Assembly: GCA_910575165.1 (NCBI GenBank)
Contig: CAJTDS010000010.1
Location: forward strand, 1 to 64,000
Length of the DNA stretch: 64,000 nucleotides
Direction: 5' to 3'
Source: Eggerthellaceae bacterium
Lineage (GTDB): Bacteria; Actinomycetota; Coriobacteriia; Coriobacteriales; Eggerthellaceae
Shown: positions 59,680 through 64,000 of the stretch, piece after piece
How positions within the stretch are numbered: the first letter of the stretch is position 1
How the letters are laid out: each line of letters starts with the position of its first letter
Position numbers and translations under genes: made by a program
The notes under the pieces: model-generated
What the model saw: only the letters and a program-made list of their open reading frames with translations
What the model was told of the DNA's origin: nothing
Databases searched by the model: none

Positions 59680-61242
59680 ATGACGCATCAGGACTCGCCC
59701 TCGCCGTCAGCCGGGCAGACGACGCCGACCATCCCCGTCGCCGAAGAGAGCGTCCACGGCACCTCGCGCCGGGCCGGCGTTCCCTGGGCCGTGCTCGTAG
59801 GCTTTTCCTGCTTCGCGTCCTGGACGAACATGCTGCTATGCTTCGAAGGCCCCCTGCGAGACCAGATAGTCTACGGGGGCGGCGTGGTCCACGACCCGTT
59901 CTTCTTCGCGTCGCTGCTCGTTGCTACGGTCTTGCTGCTGGGCGCAGCTCGACGCGCGCGGCGGCGCCCGGGAGCTGCTTCGCCAGGCGGCAAGAAACGC
60001 GGATTCGCCGCGTCCGGAGCGCCGCTCGCCCTCTGCGTCGCCCTAGGAGCCGTCGCTGCCGCCGCCGGCGTGCTCCTGGCGGCTTTGGCCGACCAGGACA
60101 CCGCAGCCCTGCGGCTGACGGCATCGGCCCTGGGCGTTGCCGCAGGCATCGGCTTCGCCGCCTTCACGCTTTGCTGGGGTCGCGTCATAGCCTCCCTTGC
60201 GTTGCGGCCGGCCCTGCTTTCCATGGGGATCGCCCTCTGCGTCCAGTGGCCGCTGCTAAGCGCCGCCATTGCCGGCGGCCTTCCCGCGAAGGTCGCCGCT
60301 GCCGCGGTGCTGCCGCTGGTTTCCTGGGGCTGCCTTACCAAGCTGGCGCCTCGCGCATCCGACGCCGCAGCGCAGCCGGCGAAGGCGAAAGGGCAGGTCC
60401 TGCCCCTCGACGGCTCCCTCTGCCGCATAGCCGGATCGCTCTTCTGCTTCTCGGCGGTCATCCAGTTCGTGTGGACCTGCCACATCGGCTTCGGGGAAAG
60501 CCCTCTCGACGAAGGGTTCTTCTGGATGCTGTTTCTTGCGGTGTTCGCCGTGGTGCTGGCGGTGGCGGCCGTTTCCCTTGCCCTCATGCAGCGCCGGAAG
60601 AGCTACCGGACCGAGTTCTTCTACCGGGCGTCCTTCCTCTTCGCCGTCGTGGCCTGCGCCGGCCTGGACGTCCTTCCCGCCGCTCCCCTGCTGCCCTACG
60701 TCGGCATCTACGCCGCCTACGCGCTCATCATGCTCACCATGTGGACGCTTGCCTGGAGCGTGGTCTTCCTTAAGGGAATCAATCCGGACCGGGCCTTCGG
60801 AGGGGTCTTCGGCGTGCAGTTCGCCGCTTTCATCGCCGGGTTCAGCGCAGCGAAGGTACTGGAATGGGCCATGAGCGCGGTCGGGGGGATACCGCTGCTG
60901 CCCTGGATCTCGGTTGCTTCGGTGGCCATTCTGGCCTGCGCATTCTGCTTCATCCTGCCGGAGCGCGACCTGCTGGAGCTCTCTCCGCGGCTCACGCGCC
61001 TGAACCGCGCGGGGCTCGACGAGCGCTGCGAGGCCCTGGCCGCCCAACACGGCCTGACCGCCCGCGAGACCGAGGTGTTCTCCTACCTTGCCCGCGGCCG
61101 GGACGTCGGCTTCATAGAACAGGAGCTGTTCATCAGCCGAAACACCGTGAACACCCACCGCAAGAACCTCTACCGCAAACTGGGCATCCACACCCAGCAG
61201 GAGCTGCTCTCGCTCATAGAGGAGCCGGAAGGGATCGACTAG
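59680..61242 (+). CDS. LuxR-type regulator with multi-TM N-terminal domain (copy 2)
   Basis: 520 residues; ATG behind AGGAGG. Same design as the protein at 54758: membrane domain ~35-425 (FASWTNMLLCFEGPL, HDPFFFASLL), then the LuxR head GLTARETEVFSYLARGRD and ISRNTVNTHRKNLYRKLGIHTQQELL. The helix-turn-helix regions of the two copies are almost the same, while the membrane domains differ more, as expected if each senses its own signal. It is divergent from the flavoprotein reductase (gap ~370 bp with no further gene) and probably controls it. Confidence 0.9.
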   Translation: MTHQDSPSPSAGQTTPTIPVAEESVHGTSRRAGVPWAVLVGFSCFASWTNMLLCFEGPLRDQIVYGGGVVHDPFFFASLLVATVLLLGAARRARRRPGAASPGGKKRGFAASGAPLALCVALGAVAAAAGVLLAALADQDTAALRLTASALGVAAGIGFAAFTLCWGRVIASLALRPALLSMGIALCVQWPLLSAAIAGGLPAKVAAAAVLPLVSWGCLTKLAPRASDAAAQPAKAKGQVLPLDGSLCRIAGSLFCFSAVIQFVWTCHIGFGESPLDEGFFWMLFLAVFAVVLAVAAVSLALMQRRKSYRTEFFYRASFLFAVVACAGLDVLPAAPLLPYVGIYAAYALIMLTMWTLAWSVVFLKGINPDRAFGGVFGVQFAAFIAGFSAAKVLEWAMSAVGGIPLLPWISVASVAILACAFCFILPERDLLELSPRLTRLNRAGLDERCEALAAQHGLTARETEVFSYLARGRDVGFIEQELFISRNTVNTHRKNLYRKLGIHTQQELLSLIEEPEGID

Positions 61243-61315
61243 TTCCAGAAGCTTCTGCCGCCGCGGCGGCATCCGCCTCCTTGCTCCGTCCACCCGGTTT
61301 TCGGGCCGAAGAAAA

Positions 61316-61341
61316 GCCCCGCCGATCACGATCGACGGGGC
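61316..61341 (-). terminator. coaE terminator
   Basis: On the minus strand GCCCCG...CGGGGC with an inner GATC/GATC stem is followed by TTTTCTTC, 27 bases after the coaE stop. Confidence 0.8.
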
Positions 61342-61368
61342 CAGCAGCTGCAGCTTGTCAGCAAATCG

Positions 61369-61968
61369 CTAGAGCGTCTTCTTGTAGTCGTTCCACCAGA
61401 CGAGCACCTGGTTGCGTATCTCGTCGGGGGTGCCGTCGTTGTTGAACACCACGTCGGCGGCCTCGATGCGGTCGGCGTCGGTGATCTGCTGGGCGATGCG
61501 GCGACGCACGTCGCCCTCTTCCCAACCGGAAGCCACGGCCCGCTGGATGCGCAGGTCGATGGGTGCGAGCACCGCGATAACCACGTCGGCATCGTAGGCC
61601 AGCGATGTCTGGCGGTTCTTGAACACCGAGTACTCCACCACCACGGCCTTGTGGCCCTGGCGCTCAAGCTCGTCCACCTGGTCGGTGAACGCCCCTTCGA
61701 TACGGGGCAGCGTTATGCGGTTGAGCTTGCGGGTCTCGGCCGGGCTCGCGAAAGCCTTCTCCGCCAGAGCCGGGCGGCTGATCTGGCCGTCATCGCCCAA
61801 AATGTCGGCTCCGAAGGTTTCCACCAGCTCGTCTTTCACCGTATCCCAGCGCAGCACATCGTGGCCCACCTTGTCCAGGTCGATGGCGGGAACGCCGTCT
61901 TCCGTAAGCACCTTGCGAGCCGTGGATTTGCCAGCGCCCATGCCGCCGATGACGAAGAGCTTCTTCAT
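61369..61968 (-). CDS. coaE: dephospho-CoA kinase
   Basis: 199 residues. The last step of CoA synthesis, ATP-dependent phosphorylation of dephospho-CoA. The P-loop GGMGAGKST is near the start, followed by IDLDKVGHDVLR (the usual DAD region), a lid with LNRITLPRI (usual LExIxHP), and VEYSVF in place of the usual DxPLLFE. The ADADR-type end reads DADRIEAADVVFNNDGT. It is recognisable but more diverged than typical CoaE. The ATG overlaps the mnmA stop by ATGA, so they are coupled. CoA supply fits the CoA-dependent oxalate module only in a general way. Confidence 0.85.
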   Translation of the reverse strand: MKKLFVIGGMGAGKSTARKVLTEDGVPAIDLDKVGHDVLRWDTVKDELVETFGADILGDDGQISRPALAEKAFASPAETRKLNRITLPRIEGAFTDQVDELERQGHKAVVVEYSVFKNRQTSLAYDADVVIAVLAPIDLRIQRAVASGWEEGDVRRRIAQQITDADRIEAADVVFNNDGTPDEIRNQVLVWWNDYKKTL

Positions 61969-63092
61969 GCTTGCACCACTTTCCCTATCACAGCCGCCCC
62001 GATGACGGTGTCTCCTACATAGAATACCGCATATTGGCCGGGAGCCGTAGTCGGCTGCGGCTCGTTGAGACGAACGGTCGCCCCACCCCCGGGCGCCGGC
62101 TCCACCACGCACGGCACAGGCCGACTGCGGTAGCGCAGCTTCACCATGGCCCGTATGGGCTCGGAAAGCTCCTCCACCGCCTGCCAGCTCGCCGGGCCGG
62201 TATGCACCTGGCCGATGAGCGCCTGATCGGCCGTGCCCACCACCAGGCGGTTCGCCTCCGCCTCCTTGGCCACCACGTAAAGGGGCTCGCGATACGCCAC
62301 GCCCAGCCCCTTTCGCTGACCCACCGTGTAGCCGTGCAGCCCGCTGTGGCTTCCCACCATCGCGCCGTCCGCAAGCACGATGGGGCCGGGACGGTCGGCC
62401 ACCCCCCGCTGCGCGAGGAACGCCCGGTAGTCGCACGCATCGCCCAGGAAGCAGATGTCCTGGCTCTCCTCCTTCTGAGCCACGGGAAGTCCCGCCTGCG
62501 CAGCGGCCTGCCGCACCGCCGGCTTCGTCATGCCCCCCAAGGGCAGAATGAGCCGAGCCAGCTGCGCCTGGTCCAGCATGGAGAGCATATAGCTTTGGTC
62601 CTTGGAGCCGTCCAAGGCCGTGCGCACGGCGTAGCGAAAGCTCGCCGACGCATCCGGCCGCCCCTCGCCGTCACCCGCGGCCGGACCGCCCGACGCCAGG
62701 GGCACCTGCGCGATGCGGGCGTAGTGGCCCGTGGCCACGAACTCGCATCCCAGCTCGTCAGCGGCTTCGCACAGGCTCGGAATCTTGCAGAGAGCGTTGC
62801 AGCCCACGCACGGGCTGGGGGTGAGGCCTGCAGCGTAGCCCTCCACGAACGGCTGCACCACCACGCGCTCGAACTGCTCGGTGGCGTCGAAGACCGCGTG
62901 CGCTATGCCCAGCCGCTCGCACACTGCCTGCGCGTCCCGCTCGGCCGCGGCGGTCTTGCCGTCGTCGCAGAAGCGGCACGTGACCCCCACCACCCGATAG
63001 CCCTGCTGCAGCAGCGCCAGGGCGGCCACGGAGCTGTCCACACCCCCGCTCATGCCCACGGCCACCGTCTTGCCGTCGCCTGCCATGCCCAC
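61965..63092 (-). CDS. mnmA: tRNA-specific 2-thiouridylase
   Basis: 375 residues. It makes the 2-thio group at wobble U34 of Lys, Glu and Gln tRNAs. PP-loop GMSGGVDSSVAALAL is near the N-terminus. Catalytic cysteines lie in SPCVGCNALCK (~97) and DICFLGDACDYRAFL (~210). The tRNA-binding YTVGQRKGLGV and the C-terminal barrel are intact. A ~20-residue Gly/Ala/Asp loop is inserted before RTALDGSKDQSYML. It starts at GTG (63092) with AAAGGA seven bases upstream, or at the ATG two codons later. It is the first gene of an mnmA-coaE pair. Confidence 0.95.
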   Translation of the reverse strand: MGMAGDGKTVAVGMSGGVDSSVAALALLQQGYRVVGVTCRFCDDGKTAAAERDAQAVCERLGIAHAVFDATEQFERVVVQPFVEGYAAGLTPSPCVGCNALCKIPSLCEAADELGCEFVATGHYARIAQVPLASGGPAAGDGEGRPDASASFRYAVRTALDGSKDQSYMLSMLDQAQLARLILPLGGMTKPAVRQAAAQAGLPVAQKEESQDICFLGDACDYRAFLAQRGVADRPGPIVLADGAMVGSHSGLHGYTVGQRKGLGVAYREPLYVVAKEAEANRLVVGTADQALIGQVHTGPASWQAVEELSEPIRAMVKLRYRSRPVPCVVEPAPGGGATVRLNEPQPTTAPGQYAVFYVGDTVIGAAVIGKVVQA

Positions 63093-63139
63093 CGGATTTC
63101 CTTTCCGCAGCCCGTAGCCGCTGTTCCCTCGCTGTGGCT

Positions 63140-63166
63140 AGTATAGCCCACCGCTGATGCTATACT
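63140..63166. promoter_or_regulatory. divergent symmetrical -10 boxes between mnmA and the acyltransferase gene
   Basis: AGTATAGC (63140-63147) and GCTATACT (63159-63166) are exact complements, placing a TATACT -10 box on each strand 11 bases apart. They point to overlapping divergent promoters, or an operator, for mnmA (-) and the acyltransferase (+). Good -35 boxes are not seen. Confidence 0.5.
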
Positions 63167-63173
63167 CTGCACT

Positions 63174-63221
63174 GTTTGCTTTTGCATGCAGCCCGCAACC
63201 GGGCCCCATGCAAAAACAAAC
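63174..63221 (+). other. leader hairpin before the acyltransferase gene
   Basis: GTTTGCTTTTGCATG (63174-63188) pairs with CATGCAAAAACAAAC (63207-63221) with one mismatch around a GC-rich loop. The arms share TTTTGCAT/ATGCAAAA with the repeat array at 39941-40079. It would lie in the 5' leader of the acyltransferase mRNA, so it may regulate that gene or be a dispersed repeat. Confidence 0.5.
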
Positions 63222-63259
63222 GCCCCTCGGTACACAGCTACAAGGAGCAAGGCGCCCCC

Positions 63260-64000
63260 ATGCCAGCACAACCCTACAGGGACACGGCGTCCCGAAACCC
63301 CCGTCGCGGAATCGAAGGCGAAGCCCTTCGGGGCTCTGCATCCTCCCGCACGACGCGGCCCGCCTCCGCCCGGCCCGCCGGCGACCCGCGCGCGGCCGCC
63401 GGCAGCCCGGCATCAGCCCCCCGCACAGCCCGCCGTGACACGGTGCGAGCCGCCCAGCGCCCCTCCCCCGCAGCCGGCGCCGGACAGCGCGACGGTCAGC
63501 CGGCGCGCAGTCGCGGGGTGCAGCAACCGTCGGCCCGAAGCGAAAGCGCCAACCGGCGAAGCGCCCAACGCGGCGACAGCGACCGAAACGACGAACGCGA
63601 ACGCTACAGCGCTCGCGGCTCCCGGAGAGGCCGGGACGCCGCCCCTGCGAAGTCGAAGGCCCGCTACATCCCGGCCCTCGACGGCCTGCGCGCCCTGGCG
63701 GTGCTGGCCGTCATCGTCTATCACATGGGCGTCCCCTGGGCATCCGGCGGCCTTCTGGGCGTCACGGTGTTCTTCGTGCTGTCGGGCTACCTCATTACCA
63801 GCCTCCTGCTCATCGAGCTGGACGACACCGGCCGCATCAACCTGCCCCAGTTCTGGCTGCGCCGCATCCGGCGCCTGTTCCCCGCCATCGTCTTCGTCGT
63901 CTTCGGCACCGCGGCGCTGTGCACCGTCTTCGACCACAGCCTGCTCACCAAGCTGCGCGAGGACATGTGGGCGGCACTGTGCTGGGTGACCAACTGGTGG
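63260..64000 (+). CDS. acyltransferase family 3 (OafA-like) membrane protein, partial
   Basis: The first 247 residues, cut by the window end. From ~133 the sequence is ARYIPALDGLRALAVLAVIVYHMG, then GLLGVTVFFVLSGYLITSLLL and FWLRRIRRLFPAIV, the start of the acyltransferase-3 fold with the conserved His of YHMG and the RRxxR motif. These enzymes O-acylate cell-wall or surface glycans. Residues 1-132 are an Arg/Ala/Ser/Pro-rich, probably disordered cytoplasmic extension rarely so long in the family. The start at 63260 has AAGGAG about 12 bases upstream; a start nearer the domain cannot be ruled out. Confidence 0.82.
   Translation, partial: MPAQPYRDTASRNPRRGIEGEALRGSASSRTTRPASARPAGDPRAAAGSPASAPRTARRDTVRAAQRPSPAAGAGQRDGQPARSRGVQQPSARSESANRRSAQRGDSDRNDERERYSARGSRRGRDAAPAKSKARYIPALDGLRALAVLAVIVYHMGVPWASGGLLGVTVFFVLSGYLITSLLLIELDDTGRINLPQFWLRRIRRLFPAIVFVVFGTAALCTVFDHSLLTKLREDMWAALCWVTNWW

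Overview
The window is GC-rich bacterial chromosome and looks like a member of the Coriobacteriia, most likely family Eggerthellaceae (Eggerthella/Gordonibacter/Adlercreutzia type). I infer this from gene content, not a database match. The pointers are an actinobacterial-looking RpoB/RpoC, two LuxR regulators with a multi-TM N-terminal domain, a secreted Tat-exported flavoprotein reductase beside one of them, multihaem cytochrome genes, and an oxalate-degrading frc/oxc pair. No rRNA, tRNA, CRISPR array or intact transposon was seen.

Layout. 1-1.3 kb is a GC-poor foreign patch with a GNAT acetyltransferase. 1.7-10.7 kb is an oxalate/pyruvate module: frc (+), then on the minus strand a hotdog thioesterase, oxc, an AEC carrier and a single-chain pyruvate:ferredoxin oxidoreductase. 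10.7-13.4 kb holds a flippase-like membrane protein and a J-domain membrane protein. 13.6-24.6 kb is central metabolism: class III FBPase; a ZTP-type riboswitch followed by a stand-alone PurO IMP cyclohydrolase and a stand-alone AICAR transformylase; XdhC, PurN, a lipoprotein, PurM, PurF and a class B sortase. 24.8-29.7 kb has a 38-residue membrane peptide and the divergent polyphosphate genes pap (tandem PPK2) and ppk1. 29.8-39.8 kb has glmM, hisE and the rpoB-rpoC operon with a strong promoter. 39.9-42.3 kb contains an unusual repeat array, a PD-(D/E)XK-like protein, eleven perfect copies of an 8-bp G-rich repeat, and an FKBP isomerase. 42.4-48.5 kb is a cytochrome c locus: CcmF-like haem lyase, OmpR-type regulator, haem-binding histidine kinase and an NrfA-like pentahaem protein. 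48.7-50.9 kb has a second flippase-like protein and a YeiH-type exporter. 51.1-57.2 kb is an accessory cell-envelope locus with two cell-wall-repeat proteins and six related tiny membrane proteins, including a duplicated two-gene cassette either side of a membrane LuxR regulator. 57.3-61.2 kb is a Tat flavoprotein reductase with a divergent LuxR regulator. The end holds coaE, mnmA and the start of an acyltransferase.

How the parts work together. Oxalate can be taken up, activated by Frc, decarboxylated by Oxc and returned to the CoA cycle, with PFOR linking CoA-ester carbon to ferredoxin. The ZTP element would raise PurO/AICAR transformylase when the substrate ZMP accumulates, as when one-carbon units are short. 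The kinase, regulator, haem lyase and NrfA-like protein look like a sensor, its assembly factor and its target. The most striking observations are: RpoC carries a C-terminal domain that aligns without gaps to the RNA polymerase alpha C-terminal domain; the NrfA-like protein has CxxCR at the catalytic haem site; and the tiny-membrane-protein cassette has no function I recognise.
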